Shown here: in pieces, positions 35,501-47,125 of the stretch | Numbering within the stretch: the first letter of the stretch is position 1 | How the letters are laid out: each line of letters opens with the position of its first letter | From: Lutjanus erythropterus | Taxonomy: Eukaryota > Chordata > Actinopteri > Lutjaniformes > Lutjanidae | Direction of reading: 5' to 3' | Length of the DNA: 64,000 bases | NCBI GenBank assembly: GCA_020091685.1 | Contig: CM034603.1 | Coordinates: forward strand, 23,988,595-24,052,594 | The notes under the pieces: generated by a model | What the model was told of the DNA's origin: nothing | Databases searched by the model: none | Seen by the model: the letters and a program-made list of their open reading frames with translations, nothing else | Made by a program: the position numbers and the translations under genes

Positions 35501-38500
35501 TTCACTTACAGTAATCTTACAAGTATACTTGCAGTATAAAACCTATTAAACTAGTAGTTTACATAAAGTATACATACAGGTATACTTCTGTAAACTAAAC
35601 AATGGGCTATAACTCGTAAACTAATAGTATACCAATATGTTCACTTGTAGTGTAGCTCACAGTGTCCCGGTACAAAATAAAACTTTGATGTAAACTAGCT
35701 GTATACTCAAAGTTTACTACTCTTACACTTGAAGTATACTTTCATAAACTAGAAAGTAGACTACTATTACATCACAAATAAAGTAAAAGCATAAATACCT
35801 GTAAGTTCACTGTATAGTAGCAGTACAAATTAAAACTTAGGCGTAAACTATTTACTATTTACTTTACTTTTATATTACTTAAGTTAACTACTCTCATACT
35901 ACAAGTACACTTTTATAAACTAAAATGTGGGACAATTTACACACTAACAAGTATACTGATTATACATTGTAGTACATAAAGATTATTTGGGAACTCGTTA
36001 AAATACAGTTTTTAGTCCTTTGAGCACAAATAACAGATTCTATTGACTTCTCTTGTTGAACTCATAGATTTAAAATATCAAAATGAAACCACATTTATCT
36101 CACTAGAGGGAAGTGTGAGAGTATTTGCCTAATTTGACTGAACTGACCGAAAACCTACGCTAAAGATCCTCTTGTCAGTTTTGTAACAAATCATAAAGTA
36201 ATACCAAATGCCTATATGATAACCCTGTACACAGTTTGTTGGTTCAGATTTAGAAACGTCTGCATTTTGATCCAAGATTTGTAATTTTGTCTAAACCTAC
36301 ACTGAAGCCATTTAATGAGTTTCTCCTCCTCATTCTGCAGTGGCTGCTATTACTTGGTTGACGCGCCCCTGGAAACACCTCTCTTTCCTGACATAATATC
36401 AGTGTAATTACCACTAATCACACTGTGCTTGATAATCACATAATTGCATCTTTGGCCTGCAGTTATTTCTCAAGATAGCTGCATATCAAAGAAGGGTTTG
36501 TGAAGGTGACAACACACTGATTTCATGAGATGTACTGACCAACTGCTAAAACAAACACCGCAAAGATGCCGATGACTTGCCATAATCGCAACCCCCAGAA
36601 AACAACAGTCTCTGAGGTGACAGGGTCCGGTTTCTTTGGGGGATCTGTGGGTAAAAGCTGTGGAAAATAAAGAGACAACATTTATTTTTTTAATTATAAA
36701 CCTCCACAGCAGTGAGCGGTTTTACAACAACCAGGAGTAAACAAGTTGTTAGAGTAACTCAAGATCCACATCATCAAGAATTGTGCTCAGTTCTTCGTGT
36801 GGTGCTTTGATGTTTTGGCGGTTTAGTTTGTCGGTAAAATAATTAGTCTAAGAGCTGACTTAAAGTGAAAATGAATTAATTATGAACTCTGTTTGAGTCT
36901 AACATGCATATTATGGTCATACATTAACATATAAAAAGAGTTTCAGGTCATCTAAAGGGCACAGATCACCGACTCTAACACCACCGCTGATCCCTAATCA
37001 CCAGTCTAAGTCTGACAACTTCTAATTGGTTGGTTGGTATGCTCTTGTCTGACCAAATTCTCATTGGTACGACAGTAGCTGGTGTTACTTTAATAAGCAG
37101 AGAAGCTTCTCAATCCATTGTCAGTCGGGGGACATATGCAGACCTCATCTATTTTATTTCTGTGTGATAGGACATTTTCTGAACATTTACTCGGCCACAA
37201 ACTAATTGACAGCATGTCAAAGAATCAGCACAAATCGCTGCATTGGCCCCCAACCTCACAGGACAGAAGAGCTGAGTGGATAAAAAGTTTATTTTGGATG
37301 AAAACATGTCCGGATTTTACTGAGGGCTGAAACTGCTGAAGCTCAATGATGGATCAATACCAACTTTCTATGACGCAACTTCAAAGTTGAAAACTAAGTT
37401 TTGCCACGTTGTTATTTTGTTTGGTGTTTATTAGGTTATCCTGTTGAATTTGGTGTTAGCATGTTGCTAATGTGGCAATGCCTACAGGTTGGAGTGATGT
37501 TGGATTGATGTTGTAATATTAAGGGACAGTCAAGAGCAACTGTGTGAATGTTAAGCCCAAAATTGAAGGCATCTAAACAATGACAGTAGTAGGGTGGATG
37601 TCAGTGACTGCTGCTTCATGTTGCTTTCTGTGGAAATTTACACTGCAGCATAAGCTGTGTTAGCATTAGCTTTGTTTGCACATGGAATGTCATGTTGTGT
37701 GTGCGTTTGCATTGCTATTGTATGTAAACACATGTGTCAAATTTACCTGATGGACATGCAGGAATCCGTGTGTATAGCAAGGTTATATAACATTAGCACC
37801 CATTAAGACTAGCAGATAGAGTCACTCAGTACACTGTGGCTGATTTAGAGATAACGTGAATTTTTTTCCCCCATTAATCAGTTGTTTAGTTGAAAAGTAG
37901 GTCATTTCAATTGACCAAGATTTTCTTTAGTTTACTAGAGCTCTAACCCAGGTATCACAAGAGCCACATAATCAAAATACTCAATGACCATTTCAGTCTC
38001 CTTTCAGCGAAATCTGTCTAACATGTTTATACAACCATGTTTTATTATTATGGTTGATGTATTTATTAAATTTATTATCTAATTGTTTTTCAGTTCCTGA
38101 CATTAAAAAAATCCAAGGTATTGGCAAAATGTTAAAAAACTAAAGGCCCTGGTAAAAAAAAAAAGGTTTTTTATCATTTCTTAAGCCACTGCAAGAAAAC
38201 AAACACTCTGTCTCCACCTGAATCTCCCCTTAAACTCCACAGTAACAAAACAAACGTAAGCTGGTCTCCAGTTTCTCTTCATGACAGTCTTAGATGTTCT
38301 AATCTTTTGATGCTTAAGTTGGATCGATAGCGTCCAAAACAAACACTTTTCGCATTTAAAAATATCTCTTCCAAGAGCTGGGGGATTAGGGAACAATCAA
38401 ATATAAAAACCGTGTGTGTTTTTGTGTTAGATGAGTGGTTCAGATCACTACTTTTCCACCAGAATATCAGTTACCAGATAAATCATAGTGACGATTTCCC

Positions 38501-41500
38501 CCTGTCCACAGTATATTGATCACTTGATGGGATGATACAAGGTTGTTTTGGAAACTCTATACTTTAGTCTATAAACCAACAAGTGATGGATCAGAAAATG
38601 GATACTTATTAGATTTGCTTCTTTTCACTGATGCCACCATTATGTGGTGAAATAGAAAAATGCTCTAAGAATAAACCAAGACAGTGATAGTAAACACCAA
38701 CAACTGAGGCTCTGCAGAAGATGAAAACATAAAACGGAATAAGTTTGCTTTCCCAGAGAATACCAGCTGGGATTTCAACGCTGATATCAAGTTAAAAAAT
38801 GTTTGATATTTGGGCTGAATATTCATGACCTCTTTTTACCCTCAATCAGCTAAAATGTAGTTACAACATCAGCGTGTCACAACACATTTTGTTTAATCAT
38901 TTTGATGATTTGTTCAGTTGTAGGTTGAAAAAGAGCTGATATTTAGTTTCTCCAAAGCCATATAGTAGGTGAAATCTGGACATCGTAATGATAAATGTTT
39001 TTAATGTAAAATAAAAGAATCGCACTTCTTGCTGTCGCCTAATGTGCATATGCAAGTACACAGGTGTATTGATAACAGCTTTGACTTCTCCAGGATATAT
39101 GCATAATATACAGAGCAACAAAGAAATGTAAATTAACAGAAAGATGTGATGGATGAGTGGGTTAAACACAGGACTTTCATCTAACCTTGTGTTTGACCTT
39201 TTTTTTCAGGCTTTCAACTGAGGAGGCAGTTTCTTAGTGAGGGACCAAAGTGACAGTAGGCTATTATTTAATAAATTGCACAGTGTGGTCTGTACTGAAG
39301 CTGAGTTCTCCTGCTGCCAGTGAGCATCCAGCAGCTGACAGCATCCAGTGATAACACAGGATGCAGGAAGATCTACAGGCTATTTCAGCTTAGATTCTAG
39401 TCTGCACCTTTGCTTAGCCAGTGGTTGTGCTTGATTGGTATTTTTGTCACATCACGCCATGTCCTGGCCGACAAAGCAACAGCTATCGGCTGGGGCAGTT
39501 ATACAGGGCAACATGGGTGTCAGAAGTCACTGCCAGCATGACTCTGTGAGCAGCAGAACTCAGCAATATTCCTTTGCTATATTGAATGAGAAGGCACGCA
39601 CTGGGGAATTTATCGCTTCAATTGACAGTATTTACTATCAACACTGACTGGACATCCACATGAAAAGTGACAAATTATCCCATTTAGGGTCAGACAGTGG
39701 AATGTGTGCAGTCTTACAAATATCTTGAGACAATTATTGACTCAAATCTGAACTCTGAAGGAAACTGTGAAGTCATCCGCTAAAAGGAGCACCGGCATTT
39801 GAAAAAAACTGTCCTATCACCACACCATGATGAGGCTTTTACTGAATCGATTTTATCTCTTTCTTTGGTGTAACAGTTTCAAAACCTATCTTTAAAGGAC
39901 GGAAACTATCTGAACTAAATTGTTTAATGGTCTTGTGGGCTGATTTGTGAGTCACAGCTTAACCCAGTGTCCCTGTGCGCCAGACAGTTGCAGTGGATAA
40001 CCAGCTCAATTTTAAATGACAACACCCACCCTTTTCACAGTTAATTTCAGCTTCCTCCTTCTGGACGGAGATTTATAGTCCCAAGGTGTAGAACAAAGCT
40101 GTATAAAAATAGTTTTGGTGCAGCAGCCACCACTCAGGGGTTGTAACACAGATTTTCTGCTGTGTGTAAAGAGTGTTTTCTTATTGTTTATTTCTAAATT
40201 TTGAAGTCCTTGGAGCCTTTGAGTATGTTTATCATGTCTTCTTTAAGCCCTCAAAAAGACAATTGTTCCTCCATTGAACCTCTTTTCACAGGCTGTGAGA
40301 CTACTAAATTCATCCTGTACACTACATCATACTTTTATTTTTGTGATTTATTATTTAAGGAAATTAACCATGTTAAATTAAAAGCAGCCTACATACAAAA
40401 AAACAATGCACATTTAAAAATTCTCATCAAACAGTTGGTTCAAACTAAGGTCCCACCTCACACTGGGGAGATAACCAATCATTTTTGAGGAAAATGAGCA
40501 CTTGGAGTAACCAATCAGATTTCAGGGGTGACCAGTGCCCCTCATTCCCCGCCTCCAGAAATGTCTCTGCTACTTAGTGGAGGGCGTAACCAGAAGTTAG
40601 CTGGCTCGGCCGGAGGAAGGCGCTGTATGCATTCATCCTGGTAATTTCTTTACAGCAGGAAGTGGCTTTTTTGGCTTCGTGCACCACTGAACAACTTTCA
40701 CAGGAATGAATGGAGCTTCTGGCACAGTATCCAGATCTCCTTTAGACATCCATGCTTCTGGCTCCAAAAAAAAAAAAACCAAGATAGCAACGGTCAAAAT
40801 GCCAAACTCGAGGCTTTAAAGTACTTGTCCACAAAATAATGGGTCACAGTGGTTACATCCACGTACCCAAAAAATGAGCAGAAGCTGCTCATTTTCAAAC
40901 TGTGGGTGGGCTGCGCTGGTGTGGCACGGAGCCACTGCAGGGGAGGAATGGGTGGCCAGTGAAAAAGTATGGAGTGAAACGAAGTCAAATGAATATGATT
41001 TATGCAAGGAAAAAAACAAACAAAAGTTTGGTGATGCTATCATTCTGACCTTCATTAAATTTGTTTGTCTCCTTCTCTTTTAGTTGCATCCCTTGTCATT
41101 GTTCATTTTTGTCAGCTTCTGAATTGTGACATGCCAGAAAAAGTTTGACAACCACTGCAAAAGGTTACCATAACACTGTCAGCACCGGGGCAAAATAACC
41201 TGTTGTCTTTGTTCAGGTTTGTTAGACCTGATAGGCTTCAGCAAGCCAACGTGCCAAAATGTGACAGCACAAGTTGTCTTCAGAGCCTCGATACTGTTTG
41301 TCTGTTGAGGAGGACACAAGAGGTGCAGCAGAACTTGAATAAAGACGCTGCAAAGAAAATGATCTGAATAAGTTCACTGTACACTCATGTTGTTGGAACT
41401 CCCACAGAAGGATTAGTGTTGATGGAGATATGTAGCCCCGTTCTTAAATACAATAACGATTTTGGCCTCAAGAGTGATTATGTAATGCTAAGTCCTTTCC

Positions 41501-44263
41501 TCCGGAGGGGCATTTCATGTGGCGGGATTAGCGGCTTTAAGCCTCAAGTTTTCTTTTGGTGGAATAAACAACAAACTCAGATGCACACTGACCTCAGGTT
41601 ACCTCATCATATACCCAAATGTATTTGGATATTGTTGGTTGGTCGGTTGGCTGGTTTGTTCATTCAGTGACATAATTCTTCCTCAAGTAAGAGTTCTGTT
41701 TAATTTTTCTTCAAAAAAAAAATCTTTAGGGCCTAATCAAGAAAGATTAGTATAACTGAATGGAGGATTAACATCTAAAAATAGAAAAATCTGCACTGTG
41801 ATACTTCGTTAATCCACTTGTAAACAGCAAAGGACTAATTGCTAAGTAAAGACTTACAAAAGGCTACCCTGTATAAAGGATATATGCATGCTTACAGTAT
41901 TGATAATCTGCCTTTCCTGATGCTTAGATACAAGTTTTTTAAATTTGTATTGAGCTGGTATATAGTCTGAGACTATCGATCTGGCCCTCGGTATCAACAG
42001 AATAAAAAACGTATTAATTGAGCAACTTCTTCCACCAACTTGAGCTTCACTTTTCCCACTTATTGAAAGCTCTAAATGCATCATATGAGCAGCCGGAGGG
42101 AGGCTGTTTCTCAAAATTCCTGTGCTTTCTCTGACTTTTTGTCATAGCCAGTTGTTTTCTTTTTTCTTTGTTTGACAGGCCTGCTCTGCACCACACTCAT
42201 CAGCACAGTACAAACCCACTGAGCGAGAGGACAAGTGTGAGGAAAACAGCCTGGAGGAGCGGTCGATTTCAACATCTACTGTGGTGAAAAAAGGTTTTAT
42301 TTTGACCAAACCAGAGTTGGTGATTGGTAAAAAAAAAAAAGTGGAAAGACTGACCAAGATGATTTTGGTGAGTTTTATTTTGTTTCTGTCTGTCAAGTAA
42401 GTTAAGGGGTTACCAAGACAACTAAAGCTCGTCTTCTGTAAAAGAGAGAAACTCGAAGGTGTAAGGATATGTCCTTTTTTGAGATTTTGGATTAAGTTAA
42501 TTTAGTTTATTTTGTCGCAGCTCACACACATCTCCCAGCTTTTATATAATCGCATTTAACCATAGTTTTCTTCTTTTTCTTTTTTTGACTGGCAGTAGCT
42601 GCTGGTATACGATAAAACTTCAATTTCGAGTCATTACCTCTTCAATTCTGGCACCAACAACAGACGAAGATGACATTTTAGTTTGGTTATGTGGCTCTGT
42701 ATTTGCCTCCAATTTTCCCTTTGTTTTGCCTCCAGCTAGCACTGTGACGAGATCATGACGTCGGCACTATACAGGTCTTTTGATCTGGCCTTCAGTATAA
42801 ACAGGATCAAAATTATATTTACTCATTAAGCATCTTCTACCACCAACTCTGGCTTCACTTTTCCCACAACTTCTGAATGCGTCATGTAAGCAGCCAGATA
42901 GAGGCCGTCTTTAGTTTCATGTGCTCTCTCTGACCTTCTGTAACAAACTCAAGTGTTTGTTTGCTGCAGAGCAAAGTTCAGTGGAGGTTACATGTAAAAG
43001 ACTGGGTCAAATGGAATACATATTAATAAATATAAACAAAATTTTTTATCCATTGCTTCTGAGTAAACCCATCGATGGAATTTATGGGGTTACTCAGTCA
43101 TGACCAGTTTTTCCCTAATGCACAATGTGTTACTTCTTCTACTAAGAGTCACTCTCACATTGAAACAGTAACAAATGACATACAAGCACACGTACTTACA
43201 TTTCAGTACTTGCAGATACCAACCAACCATCACAGGTCTTCCAATTACTTAAAAAAACATGTTTTATTTTCATCAGATGTTTGTAACTTTCTGAATGCAA
43301 AATTGTTTTTGCTTTTTCCCGCTGCTAGCATTAGCAACTCTGTGTTTTGTTGGTTTTTTTTAGATGTTTTATCAAACTGCTTGTGTTGAAGGAGCTACTT
43401 TTTGTAAAGTGGTGTGTGTGTGTGCGTGTGTGTGTGGTGGTACTGGAGTACTTTTATGAGTACAAGAGTACAAGTACATGAGCACAGTAACGGATGCACA
43501 ATAATGTTATTGATGTATCCCAAGTTTTAAGTTTTAAGCTTTTAAAAATTGCTGGAAATATTTGGGCTAATATATGTACACAACTCAACAACATATGTTT
43601 ACCTCTTTTAGACATTTTAATGCAGAAATGTTAAATATTATAGTTTTAAATCTGCAATTTATTGTATAATGTCGTGTCTGATTTGTCTATAGTTTGTTTC
43701 TAACATGTCTATAACCACATCTAATGATTCCTTTTAATGTAATGTAATATGAATATTTTGTCAGTGATATTAATATAAAGAAAATAAATTATCTGTTTTT
43801 TGTTGTTTGTTTTTTGTTTTAGAAAATAGATTTCAGCTGCCTCTTTTGTGGTCAGAACACTAGTATCATATCCTCTGCAATGTAACCCTGTTCTCTTCAG
43901 CTCAAAAGCACAAAAACAACTTGTCATACCAGGAATCGTCATATTCATCCTCCTGTTTGCATCCATTTAAACACACGTATGGCAGGTCATGTAAGACCAC
44001 ATAATGTATCAGATTTCAACATACTGTCCTCGTCAAGTAAGGCAAGCAACAATTCTGGCGACCAAACAGTATCACATAAAGCCACAGCAGAACACCTGCA
44101 GTCGTCTCCGGAGAGAGACCTGTGGAGGACATGCTGATGCAGCAGCTCTTACCTCAGGATCCGGGATCTGGGAGAACACGGAGGACAAACACTGAGACAG
44201 CAGCACTGCTCCCCAGCCCCGCAGTAGGGGCTGAGGTGGACATACAGGCTGATCCCCAACCAT
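26184..44263 (-). CDS. tmie: transmembrane inner ear protein, long isoform (Lys/Gly-rich C-terminus), spliced CDS
   Basis: The exons on the minus strand are 44263-44153, 36657-36540, 34841-34692 and 26503-26184; they join in frame to 232 residues. Family knowledge: TMIE is a subunit of the hair-cell mechano-electrical transduction complex with TMC1/2, PCDH15 and LHFPL5; loss causes deafness (DFNB6). The layout is a signal peptide (about residues 1-31), a short Pro/Asp-rich ectodomain, a membrane helix ([19 protein letters not shown] then VVITLCC), a juxtamembrane [13 protein letters not shown] basic segment, the conserved [20 protein letters not shown] block, then a charged tail. Human TMIE has about 156 residues and a shorter Lys-rich tail, so the fish tail is expanded. 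Neighbours are pth1r (convergent) and ccdc13 (same strand, upstream). Confidence 0.93.
26905..27640. repeat. common teleost interspersed repeat (mosaic)
   Basis: GGAATAGTTTGACATTTTCA at the left, ACTCTCATGTCTGTGCGGCA, then after an apparently inserted stretch GGTTAGCTTAGTTTATCATA AAGACAGG and CCACCTATCAGCACCTCCAA. These blocks occur in this order in a repeat abundant in percomorph fish genomes. Confidence 0.65.
30858..31612. repeat. foldback family 1, copy D (left end missing)
   Basis: It contains the left-arm marker CGGACAGCCTTTCCTGACG and ATATAAGCCAAATATCACTC, the facing right arm GAGTTTGGTTAGTTTGG and the right terminus AAATCTGAACTATCCC. The outer left arm is truncated. Confidence 0.72.
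32559..33865. repeat. local tandem duplication in tmie intron
   Basis: 32559-32645 is about 85-90% like 33424-33508 (AAAGATCTAGGC, AAGAAAGAAGAGAGCCTCAC), and 33070-33385 is similar to 33542-33850 (TGCAGAAGCAGTACAATCTG, AGCATTTAAGGAAGACCAG). The order is the same in both copies, with about 400 bp missing from the second between the blocks. Confidence 0.7.
33906..34042 (-). CDS. tmie: tmie alternative terminal exon (short isoform, Ser/Gln-rich tail)
   Basis: A strong acceptor (TTTTCTTCCAG|CGACC) preceded by a long TTCTC-repeat pyrimidine tract opens a 137-nt exon whose frame follows exon 3 exactly (GGA T|CG ACC). It adds Ser plus 44 residues ([20 protein letters not shown] ... SLTLSETG) and stops at TGA 33908-33906, making a 171-residue protein. 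No good donor precedes the stop, so I read it as an alternative last exon rather than an internal one. The first AATAAA on this strand beyond the stop is at 32920-32915, which would make a 3' UTR of about 1 kb. Use in RNA is not shown here. Confidence 0.62.
34043..34110 (-). repeat. (TTCTC)n microsatellite forming the polypyrimidine tract of the alternative tmie exon
   Basis: On the + strand it reads AGAAAAGAAGAGAAGAGAAG and further AGAGAAG units. On the minus strand it is an almost pure pyrimidine run directly before the CCAG acceptor of the 34042 exon. Confidence 0.8.
34692..34841 (-). CDS. tmie: tmie exon 3: juxtamembrane and cytosolic core
   Basis: Acceptor CTTTTTCAG, donor GGAT|GTAAGT. 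It encodes (V)[19 protein letters not shown], then [19 protein letters not shown] and [11 protein letters not shown]. This is the most conserved TMIE block, containing a Cys cluster (CC..KC) at the inner membrane face and a basic stretch of the kind implicated in phosphoinositide binding. Phase out is 1, compatible with both downstream terminal exons. Confidence 0.97.
35254..35470. repeat. common teleost intronic repeat, inverted copy
   Basis: ATTTTGTAGACATTCATTG, TTTTAATGACTTTGGTGATC CTCTGACTTTTC and CTATAGTGCCACCA recur in order, complementary to the copy near 12600-12930. Confidence 0.55.
35500..35990. repeat. degenerate minisatellite with AGTATACTT / TAAACTA motifs
   Basis: At least ten variants of the palindromic AAGTATACTT core alternate with TAAACTA(GT) and ACTACT at roughly 30-60 bp spacing. 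Units near 35670-35790 and 35830-35950 resemble each other over their length. Confidence 0.7.
36540..36657 (-). CDS. tmie: tmie exon 2: ectodomain and membrane helix
   Basis: Acceptor TTTCCACAG, donor TTG|GTCAGT. It encodes [19 protein letters not shown] then [20 protein letters not shown]. The ETVVFW.MRLW.V.GIF pattern is the TMIE hallmark. Phase out is 1. Confidence 0.95.
39690..40200 (+). mobile_element. decayed non-LTR retrotransposon, reverse-transcriptase C-terminal tail
   Basis: Broken frames on the + strand read [51 protein letters not shown] and SGDGRFIVPRC-like pieces, characteristic of the C-terminal region of a fish LINE ORF2. Several in-frame stops and a frameshift show it is dead. 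Confidence 0.65.
42150..42420. repeat. foldback family 2, right-half fragment
   Basis: CAAACCAGAGTTGGTGATTG, AGTGGAAAGAC and TTTTGGTGAGTTTTATTTTG TTTCTG match 3370-3440 of the 2753-3735 element. Confidence 0.55.
43411..43438. repeat. GT microsatellite
   Basis: A run of GTGTGTGTGTGTGCGTGTGT followed by GTG. Confidence 0.85.
44153..44263 (-). CDS. tmie: tmie exon 1: start and signal peptide
   Basis: The ATG at 44263-44261 has A at -3 and G at +4. The 37 codons run [14 protein letters not shown], a hydrophobic core ([16 protein letters not shown]) and QIPDPE, ending GAG|GTAAGA. Phase 0 matches exon 2, giving [16 protein letters not shown]. The frame stays open upstream to another ATG at 44356, which would add an Arg-rich 31-residue leader. 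I prefer the inner ATG because it puts the hydrophobic segment near the N-terminus, as in a cleavable signal peptide. No sequence homolog was checked for this exon. Confidence 0.72.
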
Positions 44264-44962
44264 TCTCTCCCTGCAGCCACCCTGCCCCCTCGCTCCTTCT
44301 CTTCCTCTGTCTCTTCCTCTCTTCTTCTTTCTCTCTGTCTGCCTGCCCGCCTGCACTGGCGCCGTACACAGGACAGGACCACAATGGCCCTGGGTGATTA
44401 ATGGTTACTATGGTGCTGACGGCTTCCTCCCATCCACATGTGTTTCTGCTGCTCTGCTCCTCTATGTCCTCAGCCTTTCTCCCCAACAAAACTGCAGGAA
44501 CCCAAAGACACACTGGCGGTCACACCACTGCAGGCAGCTCGAAACTGCTCCACTACAAAGGAGGAAGCCTGCCCTGCTGTTGGGGACATTAATTAATTAA
44601 TAGACCTGGTGTGGTTTACAGCCAGCTCATCCTGGCAGGCAGTTAACACAGCGTGTGGGGGGTTGGGCTGTACAGTTCACCATGAGGTTGTTGGCCTGCG
44701 CAGGACAGTGAAGCTAAAGGCTGCGAGCGTCATCTTGTTTATTGTCTAGAATCTGGAGTGTAAAAATCCTCTCGGCCTTGTTTCCTCAGTGTGGTGTGAG
44801 GAGCACTCTCTCGCCTAAGGAAAGAGCAAAAACAATTGAGTCAAACATTTGAATTCAACTCTTTTTATTTCAAGGTTTTCTGTTTGGTTTTTGAGTGCGT
44901 TTGGCATGTGGCCAGTTTAATCTGCATCTTTTTCTGTAATGTTTGCAGTGATGTCAAAGTAG

Positions 44963-45062
44963 GGGTGGGAATCTCTTGGCAGATCATGATTTGATTCTGA
45001 TTCAGAGGGCTATGATGTGATTACAAAACGGTTATCAATGGATTGTGATGCATCGAAATTTT
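44963..45062. repeat. common teleost repeat (GATTCGATT-type)
   Basis: AGGGGTGGGAATCTCTTGGC, ATCATGATTTGATTCTGATT CAGAGG and TTATCAATGGATTGTGATGC ATCG match the usual order of a short fish MITE. Confidence 0.55.
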
Positions 45063-47019
45063 AAGCTTTTAAGCCGGGGGATGCCACATGGTTTGTATTC
45101 ATATGCAGCCTAGTTAAGAACATAAAAAGATGCACATGAGGTTTTACCATCAAATTGGTTCAGACATAAACAACATACAATCCATCTTAGAAAATTATTA
45201 TAGGTGATCATAATGTTGAGCACTGAATGCCCTCCCTTTCAGATGAATTGTAAGTGTTTTGAGGTCACCAAGGTCCAGCACACATTTTTTCCAAGTTGTA
45301 TACATATAGTTGTGAAATAATTGCCTAAATATAACTTCTCTTGGCTGTGGGAAAGATATTATACAACACTAAGATTACCGTCCAGTTCATCTGATCACTG
45401 TCATTGCTAGTGTGTTGGTGGGTGGTGAAGTGAATGATGTTGTGATTACTACTGTACAAAAACCTAACTCAACACAGTGGTTCTTTGATTATGTCAACAA
45501 CATGAGGAAACCAGACACGCAGCTAAATCCATGTGAAGTGTTTACTTTCTTCACTGAGACAGAAAAGACTAATCAAAGTTCGGGTTTGAGAGGGGAAGAG
45601 GTATTGGACAAGATGAGGAAAGAGAAGTGAGAATAAAGAAGGACAGAAGGCGACGGAGATGAGAGAAGAAGAACACGTCCACTGTGCCCAAGGCAGGTTT
45701 ATCATTAGGTCATATCACAAGTCAAGTTTTAGCTTTAGCTATGCTGCTGTGTTGTTCAACACAAACACAAACTGACCTGATCCACTCACTTCAAAATATG
45801 TAATTGCACAGAGGATATATGAGGTTTTTTTTGTTACAGTGGAACCTGTAGGCTCAATTTAACAACAACACAAACACAGAAGATAATAATTATAGAGTAA
45901 TAATATAGTATTATTGTATAAATATATTATTGTATAACACATTTTGCTTGGGTTTATGTTTTGTTTGTGACACATTTCTATAATTCAAATCCAAAATGAT
46001 GCCACCTCAAATATAATTCTACCCTTTGGGTATTAAGTCACAGAGATTTTGTCATGAATAGATTTCAAATGTCTCTATTATGTGAATTGGGATAATTCAT
46101 TTCAACACTTGATTTTCTTTTATTACTGCTTGACAGATTATTTATGCTACTGCACACTGACATGGTTTTAAAGCCATTACCAATTTTTCACTCTTTAAAC
46201 ATGTTAAAATGCACACATTTAGAAAATACTGCCCGGTCTTAGTTATGCAGCTGGATCTAACCAATTCACATAGTACTGATGGTGGTTTTAACCTATAGCA
46301 ATGCATCATTTCCTTTTAGCCTATATCATGTCTTGAAATATAAATCTCTAAACAGCCAAACACAGCAGGCATTGAATAAATATTTGCCACCATGCCATAG
46401 TTGAGTAAATATGATTTATGTAGGGTTTTTTTGGCTTCTGAAGGTAGGCATGCCAGAAAAAGTTTGGAAATCCCCACATTAGAGACAAAAGTTCAAGAGA
46501 AAGAATGACAATATTATTTCCTGCTGTAAAGTCTGGAAACACTCAAGTGAAGTAGCAATGCCACAAAATTGTCAGGACCACCCAGGGCAGCAGAAACAAG
46601 CTATAATCACAACATATTATTATTTTATTAAGATATATGTAATACCTTTAGAAACAGCTGCTTATAAACACACATCCAGCATATGTGGCATACAGTATTC
46701 ATTTTAAGCTGTCTTTCAGGATACCTGTCAAAAAGGTTCTGTAGAGCTGAGGGGAACTGCAGAGTGATAAATCAAAGTGATGAAACCATAAGTTCAACCC
46801 CTTTTACATTACACATAGTCATTTGTTCAACATAGCTTGACACTTGACACAACCGAATATGAAAAGTCAAACGTTTCTGACAACAGCAAACATGGCAACA
46901 CCGGAGGAGGTAGTTAAAACGTACCTCTTGAGAGAGAGGCAAAAGAGGTGGCAGCATTGTAGACCAAGATGTTCTGTGCACCATTAAATACATCATGACA
47001 TGTGGACAGAATTTGGCAA

Positions 47020-47125
47020 AATTGGCCACAGCTGGGAATCAAACCAGCGACCGCTGCAGAGGACCAACAGCCTCAGTACATGGGACGAACTCTACCAGCT
47101 GAGCTATGGGAGCACCCCTGCTATC
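47020..47125 (-). repeat. tRNA-derived SINE, degenerate
   Basis: The minus strand has a pol III A box (TAGCTCAGCTGGTAGAG) and B box (GGTTTGATTCCCAGC) about 45 bp apart. It starts GGGTGCTCCCATAGCTCAGC, as in a SINE family widespread in percomorphs. It lacks a foldable acceptor stem and has a non-tRNA 3' extension, so it is not a functional tRNA gene. Confidence 0.75.

Larger units (their letters stand above)
34842..36539 (-). other. tmie intron 2
   Basis: It contains an inverted copy of the 12600-12930 repeat family (35254-35470) and the AGTATACTT tandem repeat (35500-35990). The remainder is unremarkable. Confidence 0.7.
36658..44152 (-). other. tmie 7.5-kb intron 1
   Basis: Contains a decayed LINE tail (39690-40200), a hAT-like right end (41138-41157, TTTGACAACCACTG), a foldback family-2 half (42150-42420) and a GT microsatellite (43411-43438). 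No other exon was recognised. Confidence 0.65.

Noticed and set aside
44154..44513. 119- and 77-codon minus-strand frames over tmie exon 1
   Set aside because: Overlapping frames in a GC-rich exon. Only the 44263-44153 frame is in phase with tmie exon 2 at a GAG|GTAAGA donor.
47020..47125. Possible tRNA gene
   Set aside because: A and B boxes are present, but the stem structure is lost and a SINE body follows, so it is a retroposed repeat.
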